A stretch of DNA of 64,000 nt from Portulaca oleracea (Eukaryota; Streptophyta; Magnoliopsida; Caryophyllales; Portulacaceae). Made by a program: the position numbers and the translations under genes. The notes under the pieces were generated by a model. That model was not told the origin of the DNA. It did not search any database and saw only the letters and a list, made by a program, of their open reading frames with translations. Where the stretch lies: positions 11,155,832-11,219,831 of the forward strand of contig CM055870.1 in the NCBI GenBank assembly GCA_029582165.1, written 5' to 3'. Shown here piece by piece: positions 45,384 through 56,840 of this stretch (position 1 is the first letter of the stretch; each line of letters starts with the position of its first letter).

Positions 45384-46479
45384 AACTATATCCTTTTATT
45401 TCACTTAAAAGTACTTTATAGGGCCTCACTTTGCTTTCTTGATTGGTAAGCTCATTCTTTGTGTTCGGTGTTTGTCATTTATATTTTTCTTTTTACTTGT
45501 TGTCTTGTTGATATAGAGCATAGTCCTCCATAACCATAAAAGCAAGATAAATAGAAAACTCACAATGGGTTACATTGCTCTATTCAGGGGCAATTTTTGG
45601 GGAGTTCTCACATTGATATAGAGAGCATGACGCCGAGATTGAAGTTCGTCAGATAAGAGTTCATACGTTATGCGATGCCTTTTCACAGAGTGTCGAGTGC
45701 CGACCCTCTTCGTATTTGTTTTTATTAAACAAAAGAGACATCGAACAATTAAGTTCTAACCTTAGGATAGAAATGTGGGATCTTCCTCAGTAGAGATGCA
45801 GCATTGGAACCCACTGTATCCACCATCATTAACTCACAACCCAAAATAAACCTTCAACAAAACCCTCATTCGAAACCATTCCTAGATTCCCATATCAATC
45901 AATCAATCAAATCTAATGTATAAAACAAATATTCTACGAAAAGGGCCACAAGAAAACCCACGAGAAAACCCACAAAAACTATTTGGGCAACACACAATTC
46001 CACGATTAACAAACACTTGAAGGGTGTTCAGAGGTGAGAATGAGGTTATCAATGGCAGAATTTAGGGTTTTGCTTCTGGGTTTGGGTGAAAGAACTGAAG
46101 ATTGAATCTTTTAGAATTCGGGTTTGGGTAAAAGAATTGAAGATTGAGTCCCATAAAAGAGATATAGATAGAAAACTCACAGTGAGTTACATTGCTCTAT
46201 TTAGGGTCAATTTCTTGGGGGTTTTCACATTGATATAAAGGAACATGGGATGGTTATGGAGGAACAGGGTAGGGATGAAAAAGGTGAAGAAGATGAAGAA
46301 GAGAGAAAAGATGGAGGGGCAGATGAACAGGTTTTTTTTTTTTTTTTTTTTGTCCTTGTTAATCTGCTACAATAGGTAATAAGAGCAGTTTTTATCATAT
46401 AAAAGGGTAAAGGATAGTTTTGATTGTTTAAAAATCCAACAATATTTTTGCCTAAAGAGGAAAGTTTAAGGACATTTTT
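45384..46479. other. Intergenic with an 80-bp direct repeat
   Basis: No gene seen. Segments at about 45551-45630 and 46168-46245 (AGAAAACTCACA, then GGTTACATTGCTCTATT and CACATTGATATA) are direct copies about 615 bp apart, with diverged copies of GGGTTTGGG and GAAGATTGA phrases between them. It may be a decayed element. Confidence 0.45.
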
Positions 46480-46868
46480 ATAAGGGTTTTCGGCTCAAAA
46501 TAATCCAAAGTCATAGATGAGTGGCTGAAAATAATTCAAACTGACTTTTTGGCTGAGAATGTGCCAAACTTTTCACCTATTTACTCTGACTAAACCAAAA
46601 TTGAATTCCAATGTCGCAAAACTGACTTGACGCCCTTGAAAAGATCGGACTTGACTGAAAATAATATAAACGGACAAAACCCGATATTAACCCACTACAT
46701 TTTTTAAAATTTTAAGGGTATCAAGTCAATTTTACAATGTAGGAATTGAATTCTGATTTAGTTAGAGTAAATAGTTTAAAAATTTGAGACATTCCCAGCC
46801 ACAAAAATTAGTTTGAATTATTTTGAAACAGTCACATGCGTCACTATTTTAAGCTGAAAACCAACCCC
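46480..46868. mobile_element. Foldback MITE upstream of PCS1
   Basis: Arms of about 170 bp are diverged inverted copies: GGTTTTCGGCTCAAAATA at left matches the complement of the right end, and inner parts such as GAATTCCAATGT and GTCAAGTC also pair. It lies about 330 bp upstream of the PCS1 start codon, in or next to its promoter. Non-coding. Confidence 0.7.
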
Positions 46869-47198
46869 TGTATAATTTACCGCACATACTATTTTAACTG
46901 CAGAATCAAAGCGAGGGATAGTGAGGCGCATAAAGACCTTTTTGGTTTCTCTTTTCAAAAGCAGAAGTCAACTAATACCCGCCATTAAAATCACACGTAA
47001 AAAGCATCCATTTGATTCCTTTGCTGTCAAATTGGTGACACTTCTAACCAAATCTCTAACTGACAAACCCTAACACTGAATTCATCAACAACTCCAGCAA
47101 TCTCCAAATTCCAATTCAATGTATGCTGATTAGAAGAAGAATCAAATTGGAATTCGATAGAATCGACATCAATTGCTTCTTTGTATCTGTAGATTAGA

Positions 47199-50100
47199 AT
47201 GGCTGCAGTGGCTGGATTGTACAGAAGAGAGCTTCCTTGTCCCCCCGCCATTGAATTTGCTTCTCCGGAAGGCAAGGTCAGAATATCTCCATCTATCTCC
47301 TTAGATTCAATTGCTAAATGAAGTCTGAATACCTTTGTTGTTCAGTTTTTTTCAGAAATGGATTCTAGGTATCTTAATTCTACAATGTGTAGTTTTATGT
47401 TTGGTTTGTGCTCTTTTGATCACGTATGTCATTAATGTGTGTGTTTTTGTGAGGTGCAGCAACTCTTTGCTGAAGCTCTTGCAAATGGAAACATGGAAGG
47501 GTTTTTTAAGCTGATTTCATATTACCAGACTCAATCAGAGCCCGCATATTGTGGACTTGCTACCCTTTCTGTGATCTTGAATGCTCTGGGAATCGACCCC
47601 GGGAGAAAGTGGAAAGGTGAGATTTGTTGTAAATTAGTTGCTGTATTAGAATATGTCCATGTCAGTTCTGATATTCCCTAGCACTCTTTTAGTAAAATAT
47701 AGTCAAAGTGAGACCACATTAGGGGTTTTGTTATTGTTGTTGTTGTTGTTGATGTTGCTGGGATTGTCTTTTCATGGGTTTGATCTAATGCCTGTATGTG
47801 CATGAAATAGTTATTGGACTAATACCCATGGAAGCATATTATCAACAAACTGTTGCTTGTCTGTTTAAGAAAATATGAGATGATACACTGTAACCGCAGT
47901 TTCTTCCCCTTATTGCGTATTCTGTTGTTAGCTTAGTTGTCTTAGTGTGTTCGATGAAATTAACAATGTAAAATAGAGGTGTGCTTGTGTATGCTGTGAG
48001 GCATGTTTCTAGATATTGGACTTCCCTTTGTGCAAGCTGTTTGGGTTCTTGCTCTGGTCATACTGCATGTGAGTCTTGCTTGTTATGATGGCTCACTGTT
48101 GCTGTGTGACAGGTCCCTGGAGATGGTTTGATGATTCTATGTTGGACTGCTGTGAGCCCTTAGAGAAGGTTCAGGTTGAGGGTATTTCTTTTGGCAAAGT
48201 AGCTTGCTTGGCTCATTGTAATGGAGCTAATGTTGTGGCATTTCGTGCTAATGAAACCACCATGGACAACTTTCGAAATTGTGTGATGTCATGCACTTCT
48301 TCTGAAGAGTGCCATATGATTGTCTCATACCATAGAAAGTACTTTAAGCAGGTGGTTAAACCTTCACCATTTTCCCTTTATATGACTGCCAAGTGCTGTC
48401 TTGGAATTTGTGGCTTATGAAACTGTATTATGTTGAAAATCATGAAGCAAGCAGGGCCTAGCATTCTCATGTTATCAAGATGCAATATAGGAAGACAAAC
48501 TTAGTATCAATAGAATTTTCAACTTAATTTTGCTTCACCTTCAAGACGGCACATCTTTTCTCTATTCCTTTGTTCATTGAGATCCCTGAGTTACAGAAGG
48601 CTTCATGTTGCCATCAGTAAGTTCTTTAAATAATACATTAGATGTTGCTCCTCACTTCTCTAATTGAAAGGTAAGAGTACTGATGAACTTGTTTCCACCT
48701 GGAAACTATTATTTTGGAATGAATGGATCTTTGATGTCAGCCTTTATAGCTCAGGTTATTTCTTACACTGATTAAGAGTCATTTTCTATGGAAAATTCCA
48801 ATGATATTCTGTTGCGCAGACAGGAACTGGCCATTTTTCTCCAGTTGGTGGTTACCATGCTGGAAAAGACCTGGTGCTTATCTTGGATGTTGCTAGGTTC
48901 AAATACCCTCCTCATTGGGTTCCTCTCAGTCTTTTATGGGAGGCTATGGACTCCATAGATGAAGCCACTGGACATCATAGAGGGTATGCAATCATGCCTT
49001 TCTTTTCAGTTACTTTTTTCACTAGTGACAATGTTAATTTTCTTTTGGATCATTTAACCTTTTACAGTTTTATAGTCCTTAAGTATTGGTCTAGGCAGCC
49101 TTTAGTGGGTTTCTGGAAATTGGGTCCTCACCTTTCAGTGGGTAGGCTGTGAGGTTAGTATCTATAATAAAGTAATCTTCTTAGTATAATTTATGTTAGA
49201 GCCTTAGAGGTGCCACAAGGTACACTAGCATTGACACAACCTTTTTAGAGACGAATTTTGGAAGTTTTTGACATGATTCTTGTTTGTGCATTTTTGTAGG
49301 CACGTCTAGTTTCTCCAAAGCCGCAGGTTTGTAACTCATGTTAGTATCTGAATTAAGGAGTAGAACTTATCTAAATGAAGAAATTCTGTGTTAGATAAGA
49401 TATTAATTGTACTATATAGAGTATGTACTAGATTTTTGGAGTATTTGGAGAGAAAGGAACCAAAGGGTTTTTATGAGAGTTGAAGCTCCTGTTGAGTGCT
49501 TGAAAGACATTTTTATCAAATCTCTTTTCTTTTGGGTTGATGGGAAGTTTTGCTCGTCCTCTTTTGATGTAGTAGATTGTGGATAATCTATATTTTCGTT
49601 GTACGTAAACTTTGTAGGATGCTTCCTGAGCATTTGATCTTTTCATTCTATGATTAATATATCTATATGTTTCCTATAAAAAAGGATACTAATTGTACCC
49701 TGTACTTGATTAATCTGCATTTATTATTTCAGTCACTCACACTGCTATCGTACTGCTTTTTCCTTACCATCCTACGAAGAAGTATTTGATGCACAGCCCT
49801 CAAACCTACACCCCCCAGTCTTTGAAGGAAGTCTTTCTTCATGTTTAGACATTAGACTGGAGTGTGTCGGCAATCAACTTAACTTGCTGGACTTGTCAAC
49901 ATTTGAAATGTCTGTTTGATGCATCACTCTGAGGTTTTACCATTTACAGTGTGATGCTGTGTTGTGCTCAGGTTCATGCTTGTATCGAAATTTCAGAAGG
50001 CACCGTCCATTCTGTATACCCTGGTATTGCTTTTCTTGTCCCCTTCTTTTCCCCTTTAGTTCATGAATGCATTTTCTGCATTCAGCTTGCGCAGTTATGG

Positions 50101-51809
50101 TGATGACACCTTACTCATCCCCTCAAGTTTATGTTTCGCCCGTTGCATGGTAACTGATGAAATTGGCAAGTATGATGTCCTGATATTGATTATGGATGGG
50201 TTAAAAACCAGGATCCTGTCATTTCTTATAAATTGCTTTGATGGGCCTGAATGCTGATTTGCATGTTTCTTTTTCATACCATAGCTCTGAATGAGTTTAT
50301 GTTCTGGATCCATTGCAGAGCTGCCGTCATAGTGGCTGGGACGTTGCTGCTAGATACTTGACTGAAGAACTCCCTCGTCTTCTATCCTCCAAGGAAATTA
50401 AAGACATCCAGCAGATGCTATCTGTTGTATTTACATCAGCTCCTAAGAATCTGAGGGATTTCATCAATTGGGTTGCTGAAGTACGAAAGCAGGAGGATGG
50501 GAACAAAGGTGTTAATGAAGAAGAAAGTGAAAGGCTGTCTATCAAGGTTTAGGAAATCATTTTTCAACCCTATCCGGTTACACTCACCCTCCCCTTTTGA
50601 ACTTTCCTATTGTTCTGTCTATCAAGGTTACATTTACGCCTGTGACCTGTGGGTTATGTCAGATGGTAAACAGGTTATGGTTTACTCTAGCCAAATCTAT
50701 CTTCCCTCACATTACCCCTTGGCCCAAACATTGTGAAATCACAAAATGTCTGTGCACAAGCACTCGTGTTTACCTGTTTCTATAGATATTGAGATAGGTA
50801 TCACATTATTTGAAACTCAAAAGTACTTTTGGCTTTCAGGAAAAAGTACTGAAGGAAGTGGAAGAAACAGAACTCCATAAATACATAACTAAATGGATTA
50901 AATCACAGTCATGCTGCAGCAACAGCACATCAGTGGCTGGCCAAGGTTCTTTACATGAAATTGCCTCCCAAGTATGCTGTCAAGGTGCTCAAATCTTCTG
51001 TGGTAGGATTGGTGCTTGCAATGGGGTAGCTCATTCAACAAGTTTGGAATCCGACAGCAAGGAATCTGTTACTGTAGTCTCTGGCAAAGTAATAGTGGAA
51101 GATGCACAGCATGGAGTGGAAATGCTTGTCCCTTGCTCCCAAAGGAAGTCTGATGATTCTTGTGTATGCAATACAGATTCATCTTATGGGAAACATCCAT
51201 CAACTGAGGATGTTTTAACTATATTGTTATTGTCGCTGCCTACTGACACATGGTCCGGTCTTAAAGATGAAAGGTTAAGAGCCGATTTTTGTGGCATGGT
51301 ATCCACAGAAAATCTTTCCGAGTTGCTGCAACAGGAGGCAAGTAAATGATTGCTAACTATATTCTTTCCTAATCCCCTCTGCACTGTCGGCTAATTTCAA
51401 GCAGCGTACACCTGGTGCCAAGAATTGGTTATGTCAGAATGTCAAGGGTCTAACACTGGAATTCATGTCAAATTGGAAAATTTGGTGCATGTTTAGTCTA
51501 AATCATAAGTGAAGGAGCAACATCTCGTATTTTGGTAGGTGTATTTGGCAAATACACCTACGCCTTTTTGTATTTGGATCATGGAACAACATTGATTTGG
51601 CTTCATGATTAAGTATCCTGTTTAACATAGCTATCGCGTAAGCCGTAAATGAACATTCAACTAGGGAAGAATCAGAGGTGTAACATGTCTGGAATGGTTA
51701 TTTTCTGGTGATTTCTGACATACTTGCTGGGATGTGTCAGGTACTACACCTCCAAAGACAGCTACATTTTCTCACAGCTGATCTCATGTCTACCCCTCGT
51801 CAGTCTTGA
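47199..51809 (+). CDS. PCS1: Phytochelatin synthase (eight exons)
   Basis: Exons: 47199-47276, 47460-47616, 48113-48351, 48820-48983, 49972-50023, 50319-50546, 50840-51337 and 51741-51809, giving 494 residues, normal for plant PCS. The enzyme is a cytosolic gamma-glutamylcysteine dipeptidyl transpeptidase that makes phytochelatins from glutathione when metals such as Cd are present. Visible: an N-terminal papain-like catalytic domain with Cys57 ([11 protein letters not shown]), His163 (TGTGHFSP) and Asp181 (LILDVARF) as the catalytic triad. The variable C-terminal domain has Cys pairs (SQSCCSN, QVCCQGA). The final intron uses a GC donor (GAG then GCAAGT) instead of GT; this choice yields the conserved phrase [13 protein letters not shown]. 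Reading through would end the protein four codons later. Intron 4 contains a LINE fragment. The gene converges with the MRL7-type gene. Confidence 0.95.
49414..49683 (+). mobile_element. 5'-truncated LINE in PCS1 intron 4
   Basis: About 270 bp encoding an ORF2 C-terminal-like phrase (WRERNQRVF, then LFFWVDGK), followed by an untranslated tail and a short A run. An imperfect duplication, about GATATTAATTGTAC (49399-49412) and GATACTAATTGTAC (near 49685), flanks it. The orientation is the same as PCS1. Confidence 0.7.
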
Positions 51810-53240
51810 ATCTCGATACGTTATAACATATCTATCAGGGCCTCCTTATGCGTACCAGAATGTCCAATCCACAAGGAGCACCCATCATAGAAATCAGAAG
51901 GCAGAAATACTGATCCTGTCGAAGTTGAAAATACAGGCATGTGGGCAAAACATAACCATGGATTTTTTCATGGAAGTATGAAACCAGAAAAGTGACTGTA
52001 TACAAAGGGATTGTAAATTTTCGTATTACTGTGTATTAGTACATGGACAGTTTTGAAACTTCTGGCAACAAGAATCTCCACGAGTTGGCGGCTATTGGAT
52101 AGGTAGTCATTAACCAAGATGCTCATAAACTTGCACTGTAAATGTGCACCAATTAACTTTGATTGGCTTATCTAAAGTTTATTTGTTGCTATCGCCCTTC
52201 TTCTCAGCATGATGCTTTTACATGTTCTTTTATGCGGTAGATTGCGGTGCAATAACACACCGTACCGCAACTCTTTAATTTCTACCACACTTCACCACAC
52301 CACACCACACCACAGTCATTATCAATATATCTCTTCACTTTTCTCTCCTCACTTTTCTCCTCTACTTTTCACATTCTCTCTCCTCACCTACCCTACTTAT
52401 CATAATTCTCACCACAATTCATCACAACTCACCACAATTCACCACACTTTTTCAAATTCCACCGCACCGCACTATTATCGCACTGCAACCAACTATACAA
52501 AAGAACGGGGCAAGGAAATTGTGGTAGTATCTATATTTTGCCAGCTTTCCTCAAAATTCCTCTGATCTTTTGTTTTTTGCCCCCTTCTCTGAAATTTTCT
52601 TTGAGCCAAATGTAGGGGTATGGATTCCCCCCCCCCCCCCCAAACTTTCCTATATCCAATCGTTCGGATGTGGAATAGTGTCAACTGTGACGCTTTTATT
52701 GGAGCATGTATGAAGATTGAAGAGGAATCTTTTGAGTCCTCTTAAAGTTTGTTTCTTCTTTTGGGGGAGTATTTTGATTCAAGATTAACCACTGCATTCA
52801 GTTTACCTAACCAAAAACAAAGGACACTAGACTTTGAGTTAATGAGGATCTGTGTATGAAACAGAAGCAAAATTTGGAAAAAAAATAACTCAGTAATCTA
52901 CAAATGGCAATGTGAGAAATCAAACTGATTGAAGATGATAGATCAAATGCTCAGTAGTGTACAATCCTAGCCGCGTCCAACTTTCATTTTCTTCAGAATG
53001 TTTCACGGGGCAGATACACTACTGTGGATGTCATAACATGAGAGTACAAATCTCAGTTTCCTAGCTTTCAAAGCAGTGACTTGAGAGATACCATTACGTG
53101 GTGTTTCTCTCGATTTGCTCGTGTTCAAGACTGCTTTGTACCTGCACAACAATTTGAAAGATATGAGTGCAAAGAAAGCAGCATGAAACTCGAGGCGGAG
53201 AAAATAGTAGAGGAGGTTCAGACAAGCGCCTGGACTTACA
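51810..53240. other. Convergent 3' ends of PCS1 and MRL7-type gene
   Basis: It holds the 3' untranslated regions of both genes. Around 52230-52500 there is a C/A-rich stretch (ACCACACCACACC repeats) flanked by GCGGT-type phrases that may be a small MITE. A C14 homopolymer lies at about 52629-52642. Confidence 0.45.
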
Positions 53241-55736
53241 CTAAAGAGTCAGTGCTGCATCATCGATCCACGTAGGTTTCTTGGCATTGTAATAGAAAAA
53301 AGCAATCATGTGGACCAATTCATCTGCACTTCTCAGCCCTGCCCATCCACAGAACCATACAACACATTTATGTTGACTTCAGGTCAGACGGATATTTAGA
53401 ATCATCGATGAATACGGAAAATTAAGAAGATGAATGGAGGTGATTACCTTTTTCTCTGTACAGAATCCTCTGTCCGCGAAGAAATAATATCTGTGGACAT
53501 TCTCGGACTTTAAGAGCATATGCTAAATCTTTTTCAATATTGATATCCAGCTTAACTGCCTGTTTATACAATTTTCAAACAACGTTTCATCAAGAAGCTG
53601 GAATTCAGCCATTCCACGGGGAAAGGGGTCGTCCAAAACCATTCTCTAGCCAGAATTGAACTAAAAATTTTGGAATTATGAAAAGATGTATGTTTTCAGT
53701 AGGTATTATGCCAGACCGTCTCACCTTAGACTTATTGTGACATGGCCACTTGAAAGTTGACTTTTAATAAATATGAGGATGATTAATAGTCACCCTAATA
53801 TTAAAAAGGTCACTTTGATGTGACTTATTAGCCGTATCACATTTCCAAATTGTTGATCCTAAAGAAACCAGTCTTCTTACTAGTGTCATAGCTATCGGGG
53901 AAGTGGATACAAAGAGAATTCACCCTGAACCAAGCTCAGTTGTAATTGTGTTTGAACTTTGAAAACGTAACCATACTAAATACGCTATCCAGGGTCTTCG
54001 GTAGGCATGGTCTTTTGAGTCAAACAAATGCAGTCTTAACCCTAAATTGTATGCAGGATATAAGCTTTAGTTGTAATGTGCAAATCTGAAGGCACTAGGA
54101 TGATAAGCTATGAGAGAATAGATCAATAACATAGCACATGCCAAGGCCTTAATAATAGTAAGGCCAATGTGTTACTGACTAAAAGTTGAGTTTATCAGCT
54201 CATCAATCTTTCCGAAGTATGAGGGAAGTGGCATGCCAAATATACTTCTCTTTTAATATAAATAAAGTGTAGGTCAGATTAAGAATATCATACCCGGGGA
54301 GGAAGTCGATCTTTGGCACTCCAATAAACCTGAAGAGCTTTCTCCATCTCTTTCAGAAGCTTCCAGTTATCAGTTGCCCTGCATTTAACAAATACACGGA
54401 AATGAACAGTATTAGTACTTCAACTATCAGACAGATTAACACCACGAATCATCTTCTTCAAAGAAAAGTCCAGATCAAATCCGCAATGGAGTCAATTGAT
54501 CAATGAATATCAATTGAGAGGCCCATGCGTTCATCTTGTCAGTTCATTACTTTCCTCGGAGGTCATAAGCACACTATCGCCAAACATGTTTACTCGTTTT
54601 GCCTGGGGCTTAAGATTGACTCAGCATAAAAAAAAAAAGAAGAAGAATTAAAGACTGAGAAATGCATAAAAATCAGAATACAAGAAACTTCCACGGTAGA
54701 GGGGAAGGCACATGATTAAGCACAACAAAACCATCAGTGTAGTTTCTTTGCTCTCCATCTATCATTAACTTGGTCCACAGGACCTATCACCTTAGTTCGT
54801 AGGTAAACTTTGAAAATTGATATATCACTTCAAAGGAGCACATGATAAAAGATTAGGAACCTATAAATGTTCAAGCAAGATTCTTCTATGCATATTAGTT
54901 ATGATAAAAAAAAATAAAAAAAAAAGCAAATACCTGTTGTATCTTTCAAAGACAAAAACAATCAAGGGGCTTGGATGAAAAGCGAAACTCTCCCATTCCA
55001 AGCAATTGATTTCCTGTACCCAGCTGTCATCAAGTTCACCTTCCCAATCAATCTCAACGCCGTCATCTCCAACCACATTTTTGATAGGATGTTTCTCAAA
55101 ATACTCAGATGCCCTGATACCCCATCCCACATCAGCGTCCACTGGCCAATTCGGATCGTCCTCTTCAACCACCATTTGCTTATTTCCTTGACTTTCATCA
55201 TCATCATCATCACTGACATCAGAGAGAGACTTATCATTCACTTCTTTAAGAATTTGTTCTGTATCTGCAAATGCATCAGGATTCTGCTCTCTGATTGAAG
55301 CAAATGTCTTTTCAAGTGAGCTGCGCACAAAATCCTCAACAGCAACTGCTTCGCTTCTACGACCACGTCTCGGTTTTCTGGGGACTTTTATTGGTGAGAG
55401 TTCTGAAGAATCTCCTGGTTCGGTTTTAGAACCTATGGCTTTCTTTGGACGCACTTTTCTTTGAGACTTTGATGTAGACTCGGGGTCATTCTCAGAGTCT
55501 GGTGCAGCACTGGAGGCACTCTGTGCAGCAGTACAATGCCGAGAATGCCGGATGGCATCATGAAATATAGACAATGGAATGGAAGGCTTTGAGCAAATAT
55601 AAGAGCAGTGCCTCACTGTAGAGTGTGGATGTTGGGAACGGAAAAATGAAGATTGTGGAAGAATATTTTGGATGCATTTTGCTGTACCACGAGAAAGATG
55701 ATCTTGTGGCAAGATAGTTGTGGGTAGAAGAGACAT
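53241..55736 (-). CDS. MRL7/MRL7L-family chloroplast biogenesis protein
   Basis: Exons on the minus strand: 55736-54934, 54378-54294, 53559-53448 and 53338-53241, giving 365 residues, all introns GT-AG. The protein belongs to the plant thioredoxin-like-fold family that includes MRL7 (SVR4/RCB) and MRL7L (NCP), needed for assembly and activity of the plastid-encoded RNA polymerase and for greening. Visible: a Ser/Arg-rich, acid-poor N-terminus fitting a plastid transit peptide; a basic block ([10 protein letters not shown]) that could serve nuclear import; an acidic run SDDDDDES; then the conserved part [35 protein letters not shown] and, across exons 2-4, [19 protein letters not shown] and [18 protein letters not shown]. 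It lacks a redox-active CXXC, as expected. Whether it is the MRL7 or MRL7L orthologue cannot be decided here. Confidence 0.9.
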
Positions 55737-56660
55737 TGCTATTGCTTTTTAAGTAGCAAGCTAAACTAGAATATGATTCCTGAACTTGGCTTAGCAAGAA
55801 TGCAAGCACAATCAACAATACGTTTTTTCAATTCTAGAATTCATCATGACACCAGGACTTGGGGCAAGCATTCAGATAAAGCAAAATCCAACAAATTTGA
55901 TCACTTCTTGTCATCTACACCAAAAACTCTTATACCTCTGTCACTTTGTGGGATAGATAATAACATAAAACTGACTGAGCAAAAAACAGTCTTCAATCAG
56001 TAGAAACCACTTCTTCTTCAAGTTGATAAAGCAGCAACCTGCAGAGCATATTAGATATAAATTGAAACTCAAGCTTGCACGAATGCCTCAATTGTGACAA
56101 CACGAAGAGCAGCGAGAGAAAACACCCATGAACATGTAACAAGCACTTCTTCTTCAACATCGAGATCCGAGACAAGGAGTTTGGAAAACAGTTATGAAAA
56201 CACAAAGGAGTGATGCTTGTTACAACAAACCAAGAACCATTGTGACATTTTATCGAGCACTTTATGTGCATGTCAGTTCATCCATCAAGAAGTTATACAG
56301 CACCATTTATCCCATTTTTTTCCTAGTAACAACATAAACCAATATCCATCAACTAGCTTGTAAACATATAACTTTCCATAAAAGGATAAACTTTTCCCTA
56401 AGAAACCAACCCATCATTTTACTTGAAAAATATGAGAAAACACCCTCCACCCCGCTAGTTTTTCATCTATATTATCAACCATAGTTTCAAACCCATCAAA
56501 ACTTATGAGACAAAATGAAGAATTAAAATGCTTGCTAAAATACCCAGAAAGAATAAAAGAAGAAATGGAGATTCAAGTATTCTACTAACCTCTGTTCTAT
56601 GGGAGCGCATGCTGCAACTGTGTATTTAGCGCTAAACACTTCACCGTTGACTCCCAGCAA
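55737..56660 (-). other. 5' leader of MRL7-type gene, possible UTR intron
   Basis: A minus-strand donor-like GAGGTTAGTAG near 56590 and an acceptor-like CTCTGCAG near 56037 could bound a 5' untranslated intron. No coding sequence is seen here. Weak evidence. Confidence 0.35.
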
Positions 56661-56840
56661 CAGGAAGCTTATTATCTCTTGCTTCGCTTTCTTTTATTTT
56701 TCCCTTATTATTTTTATATTCAATACGACACCGTTTTGAAGTCTACGGCCAAAAACTGAGCCCACCCCAAAAAATAGAAACAGGAAAAGAAAAAGAAAAA
56801 TGATCTCCCCCAAAATCCCAATCAAGAACCCTCAAAAAAC
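56660..56840. promoter_or_regulatory. Shared divergent promoter region
   Basis: The short interval between the putative 5' ends of the MRL7-type gene (minus) and the bL31-type gene (plus). It is AT-rich on the left and C-rich with CCCTAA/ACCCT phrases on the right. A bidirectional promoter is an inference from the head-to-head layout. Confidence 0.35.

Noticed and set aside
52209..52565. 118-codon His/Thr/Ser-rich open frame
   Set aside because: It comes from the ACCACACC-type low-complexity stretch between two convergent genes.
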